DNA from: Planoprotostelium fungivorum
Taxonomy: Eukaryota > Evosea > Variosea > Cavosteliida > Cavosteliaceae
Length of the DNA stretch: 64,000 bases
Reading direction: 5' to 3'
Assembly: GCA_003024175.1 (NCBI GenBank)
Contig: MDYQ01000032.1
Span: forward strand, 1 to 64,000
Shown: positions 50,612 through 60,978 of the stretch, in pieces
How positions within the stretch are numbered: the stretch's first letter is position 1
How the letters are laid out: every line of letters begins with the position of its first letter
Made by a program: the position numbers and the translations under genes
The notes under the pieces: model-generated
The model's database searches: none
What the model was told of the DNA's origin: nothing
Seen by the model: only the letters and a program-made list of their open reading frames with translations

Positions 50612-51872
50612 ATGAATGAGACGAAAGCATCGTGGATCAGCGACAACGAAAAAGATGGACGTTTCAAGAGACCCAATACTACCTTTCGAAACAAGTTGGG
50701 AGGTGAGGATTATCCTCTAGAGAAGGGAAGGTATCACCTCTACGTATCCTGGGCTTGTCCTTGTGAGTCAGTCACTGAGATCTACTTCTAAACTCTGTCA
50801 GGGGCTCATCGCACTATCATCACTCGTCAGCTCTATGGTGTGTGATCACGCGACAGCACAATTCTTATTCTGTGACAGGAATGGACGACATCACAGTCAA
50901 CGTAGTCGACTACCTTCTGAAGAGACCTGCTGGTTGGACACTACACGCCAAAGATCCCGACTCGACGAAAGACTCCGTCAATGGCTTCGAAAGATTGAGA
51001 CAAGTGGGTTTATCTTCTGTGCTCGCATCAATGGACATCTGCTAGAACTAATGATCGAATGAACAGGTGTATGAGCAGTCGAGGCCGGATTACGACGGTA
51101 AAGTGACCGTTCCCATCCTCTATGACAAAAAGACAAAGACCATCGTCAACAACGAATCCGCCGAGGTGATGCAGAGTCCCCTCATTCTTCCATCTGATCC
51201 ATCGCAGATCATTCGCCAGTTCAACTGTGTCAGATCTACGTATGCGACGAGAAATCAAGACATAGACATCTATCCTGAGCAGCTCAGGAGCAAGATCGAT
51301 GCCGTCAACGAATGGGTGAGTTCAGAGATCAACCCACAGACTGAAAGACGGCAGATATACAACGATATCAACAACGGTGTCTACAAGGCTGGCTTCGCAA
51401 CTTCACAGACGGCTTACGAAGAAGCTTTCGATAAGCTCTTCTTTTCCCTTGACAGAGTATGTCATCATTGTCGACCTCCTTTTCTTCCTCATCTCCTTCA
51501 TCATGTGAGTGACAGAGGACACAGGCAGAGAAGATACTGTCAGAGAACAGATATCTGTGCGGCGAAGACTTCACAGAGGCAGACATCCGTCTGTGGGTGA
51601 CACTCATCCGGTTCGATGTGGTCTATGTAGTCCATTTCAAGTGCAATCTGAAGAGAATCGAAGACTATCCCAACTTGTCCAACTACCTGCGAGAGCTGTA
51701 CTCGTGGCCATGCTTCAGAGACACGACCAACTTGTTCCACATCAAGCATGGCTATTACGAGTCACAAGAACACATCAACCCCTTTAAGATCGTACCCAAG
51801 GGGCCACTCATCGACTTGGACAGACCTCATGACAGAGAACGTCTGAAGGCAGGAAAGAAGCCGCGGTTCTGA
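50612..51872 (+). CDS. Glutathionyl-hydroquinone reductase-like GST, copy 2
   Basis: This is the tandem paralogue of copy 1 with the same exon structure: MNETKASWISDNEKDGRFKR, FRNKLGGEDYPLEKGRYHLY, the catalytic ACPW junction, PADYDG-like linker region, VRSTYATRNQDIDIYPEQ, and an end in KAGKKPRF with TGA at 51870-51872. The body differs from copy 1 by many substitutions, but about 260 nt (51490-51750), including part of an intron, are identical to 50029-50289. An in-frame ATG at 50486 would add a basic leader. Same predicted reaction as copy 1; division of labour, for example by location, is inference. Confidence 0.9.
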
Positions 51873-51986
51873 TGTGAAGGTAAAGATGGATGATGCCACA
51901 TGAACACGAGGAGTGATCAGTTGTCTGATATTCTATGGGGTGAAATAAATTTATTGGACGTTATTAGAACATCTCACGTTGTAGAC

Positions 51987-53317
51987 ATGAACGTCACGTC
52001 CGTGCTTCCTTTCGCGATGCATCATCGCCTGCTCCTCTTAATTGTGGGGTATTGCTATCTGGTTTCAGGCGAGACCGAATGCATCAATGGAAGGCTGAAT
52101 TACCGGATGAATCATCAGAATCAAACGGTATTCAACCATCGAGAAGAGTAACTGAAGAGAACAGGAAGTCTTCTGTGGATGTGAGAGTTTATGGGAAGGC
52201 GAACGGTGTGATATCCCTTGGCGTGCCGATGAAGATTGGCTGATGTGGGTCTCATTCTATCAAGCCTTCAACACCATTTCTTTCCTCTATCTCACCATTC
52301 TGTGCCTTCGAGAGATCCTGGCCGTCTTCAAAACGTTAGACGAGGCACGAATGTACAGCGTCGCCATGTTCTGTCTCATTTTAGCTGGCATAGGCACAGC
52401 GTGTGAGTTCATTCCCTCTTTCTACCTTCTAACAAGTCCAAGTCAGAGTCGCAGCTTTCGCCCTCGATCCTCATGGTATTCGTTGGGGTGTACGATCCCG
52501 TCAAGTCTTTGTCCTTCTCTATGCCGTACCCGTCATTACATGGATTGCAGCTGGTTATGGCGTCTGTCTCTACTGGTGAGCTGGTGAACGTCTCATCATT
52601 GAATCATTCCCATCAGGATGGAAGTCTGTTGCTATCAAGAGCTCTCGAAGGACAGCCGCTTCGTCAAGAAGCTCCGACCGGTTCTGTATTCTCTCATCAC
52701 AATGTGCCTTGTCATTTTGGCTCCCATCACCTTCTGGCCTGCGACAGTTGGGGACCCCAGGGCCGATCTGTTACGTTATGGAACAGTTCAACTCTTCTTC
52801 ATCGGTTTCTTAATCATCACCATCATCTACGGATGCAGCTTACGATCGTATCTCCGCGATCTCACATCAGAAACCGCTCAGAACATGAGAAGAAAGGTGT
52901 GTCGGAGAGAAACACCCCTCTGATCCTCAACATCATCAGATCACGATGTACATCATCTTGTTGGTCTTATCTTACCTCACCATCTTGGGTTGCAGTGTCG
53001 CTCTCGTCAAATATCGCACGGCCCACGAGAAATACGCTTACCTCATCACCCACCTCGTCAATCGAGGTGATCTCCATCTACATCGTTGTAGATTGACGTC
53101 ATCAGCCGCCGAGGTCCTTCTAGTGGCCAATTGGGTCATCTTATTCAAGAAGGGGCCAGAGACAAAGAGGGGGGAACATTCTTCTTCAAACAGTATATTG
53201 GGTGATTCCCTCCGCTCTAATTCGATGAAATATCCATCTACAATGGAGGAAGACAGTCTATTGGGAGACGATGATCCGCACGATCATCACGATCGAGATG
53301 ATGACACGAGCAGATGA
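51987..53317 (+). CDS. Seven-helix membrane protein with N-terminal EGF-like motif
   Basis: A signal peptide or first helix (HHRLLLLIVGYCYLVSG) is followed by a short Cys-rich ectodomain (TECINGRLNY, then VFCGCESLWEGERCDIPW), whose CxC-x5-GxxC end is EGF-like. Seven hydrophobic helices follow, including FNTISFLYLTILCLREIL, MYSVAMFCLILAGIGTA, VFVLLYAVPVITWIAAGYG, LVILAPITFW and LFFIGFLIITIIYG. A cytoplasmic tail is acidic and His/Asp-rich. The layout is like GPCRs or the THH1/TOM1 group, with FALDPHGIRWG in the third region, but I cannot place it in a family. Six short introns. It ends with TGA at 53315-53317, 43 nt from the convergent MscS stop. Confidence 0.75.
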
Positions 53318-53360
53318 TGTAGACAAGATGAGAATGTATAAAGAGTTTGTATCGAAGTGT

Positions 53361-55999
53361 TTATAACAATTGAGCTGTCTCCACGTGCATGTGTAGGTCG
53401 ATCAACATCTTTTGTAATTCGACCATCAACTGATGTCCCGTCAACATCATCGACACGATCATCATGTCGCATCACCGCCGTTCGTGCGGCCGTCCAAATG
53501 GTCGCCTGCTGCCACCTCACTCGATCGATGTTTACCCTCAATGTCATCTCCATTACCGTGCTCAGTTTGCTCTCGTTTGATACGGAGAGGTTGTAATGAG
53601 ACCACATCTGATCATCGATGAGACATTGAAGGATGATCGATGACAGATCGGATGATGATGGTTGAGACAGATCGGATGATGATGATGGCAGGTGATCTCA
53701 CGAGAGACTGGTTGAGATACTCTTCGATCTTCTTGTTTAGATCGGATACTTGTTGCATGCTCACGCTCATGTTCACCGCAAACTTTTGTTCTTCAGTCGA
53801 TGAGATTGACGATGACGGTGTTGGACGATGATGACAGACGACGATGTGATGATCAAGATGATGCAGGTGGCTCACTTGTACTTCGACGACCAACGTCTTT
53901 CCTCTATTTAGATTTGAAATTTGAGAGTGTGTCAACTTATCGTTACGAAGGTATACATCGTAGCCATCTGATCATCCATCAGTCATCATCAGTCATCGCA
54001 AAAGATTCGCTCGCGTTCAGATGACTCACCGACGGAGTGAAATTTTGACGTCAATACACCCACGTCATCTACAACGAGGACTGGTCCACCGTCTACAAAT
54101 GTTGAGAAGATTTCGAGAATCATCTCACTCACTGATACGTATGTGATCCCCGATATCAAAAGGTTGAACGGAGTACAACATGTGTAACGAATAAAATAAC
54201 TGTCAACATTTTAATTCTATTTTCGATGAATATCACCTCTTGCAGTGGAGTCGAGTATGCAAAACTGAGACCGAGCAGCAGAGTTGAAGTTGCCACGGCA
54301 AGGTGAAGGACGTCGACAGATAGATTGTACAGTAACAGTAAGATGCATACGAAGGTGAGGAATATACTCATCAACGTCGACAATACATCTACACTCCTGT
54401 AGATGGTGAATTTTGATGTTTTTGGATGACTCACAGTCTCCTGGATCGCATTCGATTGACAACGATTCTCCTATTTTTGAAGATCTGAGAGAGAGATTCC
54501 ACCAATTCCACGTCTCCGATTTTTCCGTCACCTTTCTGAGAAATTTCAGAGATATTACGTACGTACGTTACGTACCAGATCAAAGAATTTGAAGGTACGA
54601 CCGGGGTTGGATGACAGAATTTTTCCGAAATCTTCCAGGGTGAGGTAGTTGTTTCCGTTTCCAAATTTCTGAAGCAGCTGTTGTGTTCAGTATCACGATG
54701 TCGATGATAAATCGAGATGCATCGACAGATTCACTCGTGATAGATCATGATCATGATGACGATCATGATCATTCGAACACGATCATAATGCATCACGATG
54801 GATGATATCGACATACCTTGTGAGATAAAACCTCCGATGCTTCATTGATCGGCAGTTCAACTTCCTCATCGCTGTACCCAAATTCCCTCCCCTTGTCCAT
54901 GTCCAAGCACAATTCTTGCGTGTCAAACTACAACCAGTCAGCCGTCATCCTAAATCAATTCTTCACCCTCTGTGATAACTCGGACTGTCCGTCGTGAACG
55001 TGATTCTCTATCTCTCTCACCCACATCTCGTGCTGATGAGAGATCACAATCTGCTCCCTCAGATCTTTGTAGATGTACGTGTACAACGCCGCGATCGTCA
55101 CACGCCGTGCGGCGTACAGAAGTGAGATCTTGAGGTGGTGAGTGTGAAATCCCGTGGAAATTTCACACCTCGAGTACGGTGACGAGGAGGTACCAGATGA
55201 GATGAGCACCGTCTTGTGCCTCTATGGAATAATCTTGAAGTGCGGCGGAGTAGATGAAGAGGGTGAAGATGGAGGACGTGACCAACCAGATGAGCCTCTC
55301 GAACGGGTAGATGAGAAAGTAAGTGTATTGCATGAAGGTGAATCTCCTCGCCATGCGACCCATGATCTGGATCATCTGTGATGATGATGTCAGATGTCGT
55401 CCCATGATGAAGAGATCGATCGAATCACCCAGCGGAAGAGAACGTAGAAGATGAGGCACGTGGAGACGATACCATCTGCCAATAGAATCCATCTGACGAG
55501 GTTGTAAGATGAAAGATGGTGATGGCCATCCACCTGGTTAATGGAACATTTGACCATTTTGGAATCTGAACTCGACCCGAAAGAGACACGTAGAATAGAG
55601 TGATACCTGTGAAACTTGTGAGAATGCAACACCGATGGCAGGTTATCACATGCTGCATTCAAGAGCAGCCAGACGGTGCCAAAGATGATGAGTCCGACGG
55701 GAATGTCTTTCTTGGGATAGTTCTCGAAGGCGAGCCACGGCTCCCAAAGTCTATGAGTGTATTGGTGATAGATGTGATACATTAAGACCGGTGAGGGATC
55801 ATCACCTGGCAGTCAATTTATCCTTCAATAGAGCGAACCTCTGTCTCTGTACGCTGATGTTCGGTGTCGGATCTTCATCTTCCACCGGTATGTTGAGCCG
55901 AATGCCGCTCCTGATGATGATCAGAAGAGGGGATGAGTTCCATCCTTCACCTACGGAGTGAAGATTGTTCTTCTCCGCTGTCTGTTGAGACAAGACCAT
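53361..55999 (-). CDS. MscS-type mechanosensitive channel with EF-hand
   Basis: A gene of about 15 short exons on the minus strand. The N-terminal part is cytosolic, then come several membrane helices (IPVGLIIFGTVWLLLNAA, WILLADGIVSTCLIFYVLF, FLIYPFERLIWLVTSSIF). Next is a soluble loop with EF-hand character (FGNGNNYLTLEDFGKIL and GDGKIGDVELVESLSQIF). The pore-lining MscS helix follows: LMSIFLTFVCILLLLYNLSV with LGLSFAYSTPLQE, then VQPFDIGDHIRI, FVDGGPVLV and NKKIEEYLNQ. The last exon is LMVELQKMLIDLHMHVETAQ, with TAA at 53361-53363. MscS channels release osmolytes under membrane tension; EF-hand versions in fission yeast (Msy1/Msy2) are in the ER and regulate calcium. The same role is likely but inferred. 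Confidence 0.82.
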
Positions 56000-56093
56000 A
56001 GCCGCTGCCTCTCAGCATGCTGATCTCGGATATTTGGGAAGACCACTTTTATTCTTTTCTTTTCGGATTTGCTTCACATGGAACACAACTGTG

Positions 56094-56484
56094 ATGGAAT
56101 CGTGACAATGAGCTGGTCGATATCCAATATCGATCAACTAGAGTGGCTGTTCGCACATTGAATGTAGAGAATTCTGATTTGACCACACATGGCCCCGTAT
56201 CCATTTCACACGATCCTTCATACTCCCCCCACATCTTCACGACCAGATCACATCCAATTTGGTGCTTGTTGTCTTATGTGCAGCTGTGCGATGCACTGGA
56301 TGGTCTCACCAAACATCATCTCTTCGAACAGACGTATCATACAGTGGATGCGTCTTCACCTCCTTTGCCTCTATACGCATATGTTCAATGCCAAGATGCG
56401 TCGGGCCGGAGTTTGTTTCTGGAGTCCCTGACAGTTATGATATCATACTTGTTGGAAACACAAACTTGCCCCAAGGAGCAATAG
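56094..56484 (+). CDS. Unrecognised small protein, two exons
   Basis: The reading frame from ATG at 56094 (8-nt first exon) joins across an intron at 56102-56141 to a 113-residue frame: VAVRTLNVENSDLTTHG, HPIWCLLSYVQLCDALDGLT and LFLESLTVMISYLLETQ, ending in TAG at 56482-56484. Amino-acid composition and codon use look like a real protein and it has no membrane segment. I recognise no family. It may continue by splicing into the frame at 56470-56600 and the next gene, so boundaries are tentative. Confidence 0.4.
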
Positions 56485-56603
56485 AAGAGTGGACTACAGT
56501 TCAGACGAGTCGAAGTAGAGGTCCACCAGCTGTAAAAAGTGAGAGAGGTGACAGCCTTCAAGTGTTTGGGACAATGGGTGATGATGGTGTGCAGTAGAGG
56601 AGG

Positions 56604-57578
56604 ATGAATCTAGAGGACCAGAACGCATTAGACTTTGAGAGACAGAGGGTGTTCGAACAGGAATATCTCAAGGGTCATTCCTTCACGCAGGTTGCGTCTG
56701 AGATATTCAACCACCGCTTAGAGGATGATTCCAGCGAACCAGATCTCAAGAAGCAAAGAGTAGATCCATCATATGTCATGGCACAGTGAGTAACCTCTAG
56801 TATTTTCTACACAAACGTTAGATAATTTATGGATGTATTCATTGACCTCGATATCATAAATCTTTTGTGATATCATTCCTTTACAGACTATTGAGAACCG
56901 ATGGGACTCGAAGTCGTAACAACATGTTTTAATCGAAGTGTCCAGGCCGGATCTAAGCTCTTCATTCAATTTCAGCGGTAAAGATGCAGGCTTCTTACAT
57001 CTCCCCCTACCAACGGAGCCAAAAGAACTCATCGACACTACCTTGGAAAAGTGAGTCGCACCTCCACACGAACAAATCACAGATGCAACACCTTCCTTTG
57101 TAATCTGATCGAATCATTAGACCTCTGTACTCATGCACACATTGCGGACAAGAATTCAAGTCCATTGGACAACGTCGCAAACACTGCAAAGAAGTTCACC
57201 CCACAGCCAATTCCAAGAAGCAGGCCATCAACAACAACAACACTCTGCCCCTCGTCCCACCTTCTGAAGATGATCCCAATGTGAGTATTTCAACATCAAC
57301 ATCACGATGGATCATCGATGGATGACCTCTCTCAGGGGTTGAAATCACCTCTCATCATAGACAATGCACTTCGCACGGTGTTCGGAATGACACAGATCAA
57401 GAAGATGCCAGGAGACGTAAGAGACAAGAGACTGAGGATACAGACTTTGGAGAAGAGGATTCTACCAAAGCTGGTCGAGTGGTGGGGTGGTAACACAAAG
57501 CAGCTCATATCCGATCTCCTTCAGACGGACTTTTTGCAGTCGTCTCTGCATGATTACGTCAGGAGAGAGAGGTTCTAA
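56604..57578 (+). CDS. Protein with one C2H2 zinc finger
   Basis: Exons from MNLEDQNALDFERQRVFEQE join to about 205 residues. The centre has YSCTHCGQEFKSIGQRRKH then CKEVH, a C2H2-type finger with C-x2-C-x13-H-x3-H-like spacing. An Asn-rich stretch and a helical, basic C-terminus follow (DVRDKRLRIQTLEKRILPKL, then DYVRRERF). It starts at ATG 56604, but the real start may be upstream. Single-finger proteins of this kind occur in transcription or RNA processing; I make no claim. The stop (57576-57578) lies within CTAAATAAATT, so polyadenylation signal and stop overlap. Confidence 0.65.
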
Positions 57579-57929
57579 ATAAATTAATGTATAGTGATGG
57601 ATGTGTCGCCTCTTTCGATCGCCCTATCTTCGACATGATGTTTCATCGTATGATGAGACAATGACAAGGATGGTTGATATATAATATGGCTTCCAAACGA
57701 TATAGGACCTCTGTGGATTCATCCATCCAGATCCATCTCTTGGGCTTTGGTACCTGAGTGAGAGTTCTACAACGCTCATTCCTGTCCGAAGTGGCAGTTC
57801 GAGCAATTGCAAGAGATTTCCAGAATCCGAACAGGGACAGCTCACATCTTCCAACCAACACGTCCCGCAACCATCCATATACAGACGGTGCCCGATTTAT
57901 GATCCTATTTCTCCTGACCCTCCAAACAG
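57579..57929. other. Intergenic
   Basis: About 350 nt between two same-strand genes. It includes a CTACAACG word at 57768 outside any called intron. No gene is supported. Confidence 0.4.
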
Positions 57930-59772
57930 ATGAGCACACGAAACGAGCAGAATGATGAAGAAATCCAGAGTCGAAGGTGAGAAGAACCGCAGGGAAAGAG
58001 GCTGAACTCGCCATCAGACGAAGACATTCTGAGAGCAGTCATGGTCGACCGAGGACATTCGACAACCAGTTCGCCGAAGACAAGACTGCACCCTCTTCTC
58101 AAGGCAGTTGGAGAAAGCGAGATGATGAGCCTCCCAGTGGCTCTCTCAGTGCACCGGTTCCGAGGGAGCACAACAATCATAACAATCACTCTCGAGATAG
58201 AAGGAGTAGCAACGGCGAAAACAGTAAGATCTTTCCTTCCGCTCACACCGTCTAACATGGTTTTACAGATAGACAAAATCCGACCAACAACAGCAACAAC
58301 AACAACAACAGCAACAACAACAGAAGGAACTCGAGAAGCAACAGCGAAGCTAAACCTGCGGAGAAGGCTCAGCCCAAGGGTCTCGTTAATGATCTGAAGT
58401 TGGCCGACGCACGTCCACGTAGCCAGAGTGACACACAGAGGCAACGCAACCAACAGGCAGCCGGTGGAAAGTCACAAGACTACAGAAACGTCGATGCCTC
58501 GACGACCGATGCCGAGAAACAGAAGAGCCCGACGAAAGGTCAGAGGAAACCAGACTGGACCGCCTTCCACAAGGGGTGAGCCAAAGACCTTCTTCCATCG
58601 ACATCGGATGATGTCATACAGGCAACCTCATCACGGTAATCAACACAATCATCAGCACAGCAGGAGAAAGAGTGAAGACATCAAGTATCTGAGTACACAG
58701 GTGAAAGGAAACGTGAAGAGAGGTGATTTACGTTCGCAGAGACCATTCGATAAAGAATACAACAAGGACAGCTGGGGCGTCATACCTTGTCTCAAATTAT
58801 TGGACCCCACCACCAACACTCCAGAGTGGTACATGCTGCTCCAAGTGAGATCTCTCCTCTTTCGATTTTATTCGATTTTATTCTCGGCCCTGATAAATGC
58901 AACCAGGTCAGCTTCTCTTCTGCCAAGCTCAATTTCAAGGCCGACCCCTTCAGAGGAAAGAGAGAGGAACCCCACACCGTACCCGAGGCTGTTTCCCGCC
59001 TTTTGTCCCGAGAAAGCGCGGGAATCTTTGAGATTTCCCCGGAAGACATCGAGAAACACTCTTACCTGGACGACCCCAGCAAAGTCTTCTTCCTGCCCGT
59101 ACAATTCAACGGAGGTTTCGATTCTCTCCAATCTGTACTCACAGCCTACGACGCGAACATGTCCACAAAGAACGATAGGAGGGCCCCTGAGGTGACTGAT
59201 GACGTGTGATGACGTGTGATGACGTCATACAGGGAGAGGGTATCATCTTGGAGCAAGTCAAATTGATTCACAAGGAACTGAACCGAAGGAACAACGGAAG
59301 AGGAAAGAACTTGTACAACACACTGACGAAATTTCCCGTATCTTCCCAGATCCAGGCTGCCGCCGTCTGCTTCATGTTCAATTTACCCGAAATCGAGAAG
59401 AACTGTACACCCCTCACACTGTCCGTCTACAACGAGCCGGAAGGTCTCACGGCCAAGGTCATCCACACGGAGGAACCACCGACCACCCCCACTCTACCGG
59501 CTGCGGGTGCCGTCCTGGGCTCAGAATTTCTGAGAAAATTCAGAGCGGCGAGGGAGGGTAAGAGCACGATCGAGCTGCTGAGACCCCATTTGGAGACGAA
59601 ACTGTCACACTTCCCCGGTGATGCTGCGACCGTGCTGCAGATCGCGCCCATCACGAACAACATGACCGCAGAAGAAGCTCAGAAGTTGAAGGAAATCGTC
59701 GAGAGCATCACAAAGATGACCTTCTCGACACCCTCCACAACACCTCCCGCAGCGTCCCCAACTGAGCTATAA
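57930..59772 (+). CDS. Unrecognised protein: disordered Asn/Arg-rich N-half, folded C-half
   Basis: Exons join from MSTRNEQNDEEIQSR to ASPTEL with TAA at 59770-59772, about 550 residues. The first 220 residues are low complexity, rich in Asn, Ser, Arg, Gln and His (for example NPTNNSNNNNNSNNN), like RNA-binding or granule-forming proteins. From WGVIPCLKLLDPTTNTPEWY onward the protein looks folded (VFFLPVQFNGGFDSLQSVL, IILEQVKLIHKELNRRNNG, SEFLRKFRAAREGKST, AQKLKEIVESITKMTF). I recognise no family. The Asn run is the kind of repeat common in amoebozoan proteins. One intron (59192-59232) is of the TGACGTCA type. Confidence 0.7.
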
Positions 59773-60978
59773 AGTCACCGCATCGACGTGTACTTGTCTT
59801 CGTTTTGTAAAGTAGGGTGACCTTGTGACACTCGTTCACCAATGGTGGAGAAGGTATGGAAGGGTACATGTATTGGTTGTGGAATGGCGAATAAGAGTAA
59901 TGTTCCCATTCAATGATCATGACGTGTTTGACGTTCGTTCATTGCGAATGATCGTGTTGACGCTTGTTCGTGGTTGAAACGTGGCTTCCCATCTGGGTGT
60001 CCACTTGGAGTGAGAGAATGAATGAGCTTCGTCTGTGGCAACGGAAGGCTGCCTCTTAAGATCCACTGGGTGTTCGACGTTATGACGCTCGTTGGGAAGC
60101 AGAGGGTTACCTCTATGAAGTAACTCTGGAATTTCTCTCGCGAATGACGTGATGTATTACTTACTACCCCAGTTTACGCCTTTCCTTCGGAAGCGGAGTT
60201 CGAGCGAAAAGTCGTGTGCCATGACAACTGCGACGCCAGAGAGGAAACTCATTTTTCAGGCAACGAGAGCAGAGATCAAAGATCAGGGCTCGAGCCAAAG
60301 CGAGCGCATGCGACCGATGATGGACGACACCACCATCAGATAGAAGGACGGACGTGAGGTGGAAGAGGAGGAAGAGAGAGGGATCATCGAGAGAGTCCAT
60401 TGACGAACCGAGTCCTGCAAACCAGCCGCAGTGCATCGCATGAGATCCAATAGAGGTTGAAGGAGCAGAGACAGGACAACGTGAAGAGGACTCTCAACAA
60501 GAAGATGAGGATGTATACTAGTAAAATCGAACACGAGGATGATGTATGTCGAGTCATGTAAAGCATAGAGAGAGCGATCATTGTGAGAGGAGCACTTCAC
60601 ACCTTGCCTTCTCCAGCAGCGCAACTAATTTCGATTCTCCACGGAGGTTCATTTTATAATCGCAAATGTCGTGGCTTGTCTTCGTTGGAGCTGTTCCCAT
60701 TGGCTCATTCGTCTGGAGTTGTGTGCTGTGTTTCTCTCGGAAGCAGCTGCTCTGCATCCAAGGAATAGAATGGATGACGAGAGCTTGGCCGTGGAGGTCC
60801 TCGATGCCTCCTGATGAAAGAGTTGGCTATTTTCTGGAAAACGTTTGTAGAGCGTCGCAATTTCGGGGTTTTCCGCCTTGCCAAAAGAAGATCAGGAACA
60901 TCACGAGCATCATCGAGTCGAGCAAATAGAGTTACAAGTTAGCTTCTCTTGCAACATTCATTGAGACTTGTTCTCACG
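59773..60978. other. Long intergenic region
   Basis: At 1.2 kb this is the longest gap outside the duplication. The part 59890-60130 has several related words (TGACGTT, GACGCT, TTGACGCTTG) but no reading frame or RNA fold I can name. Minus-strand frames at 60164-60624 lack protein character. The last 100 nt is the TRIM37-like 5' flank. Confidence 0.5.

Noticed and set aside
60164-60624. Minus-strand frames in the gap before the TRIM37-like gene
   Set aside because: Composition is not protein-like, frames overlap in different phases, and no splice structure joins them.
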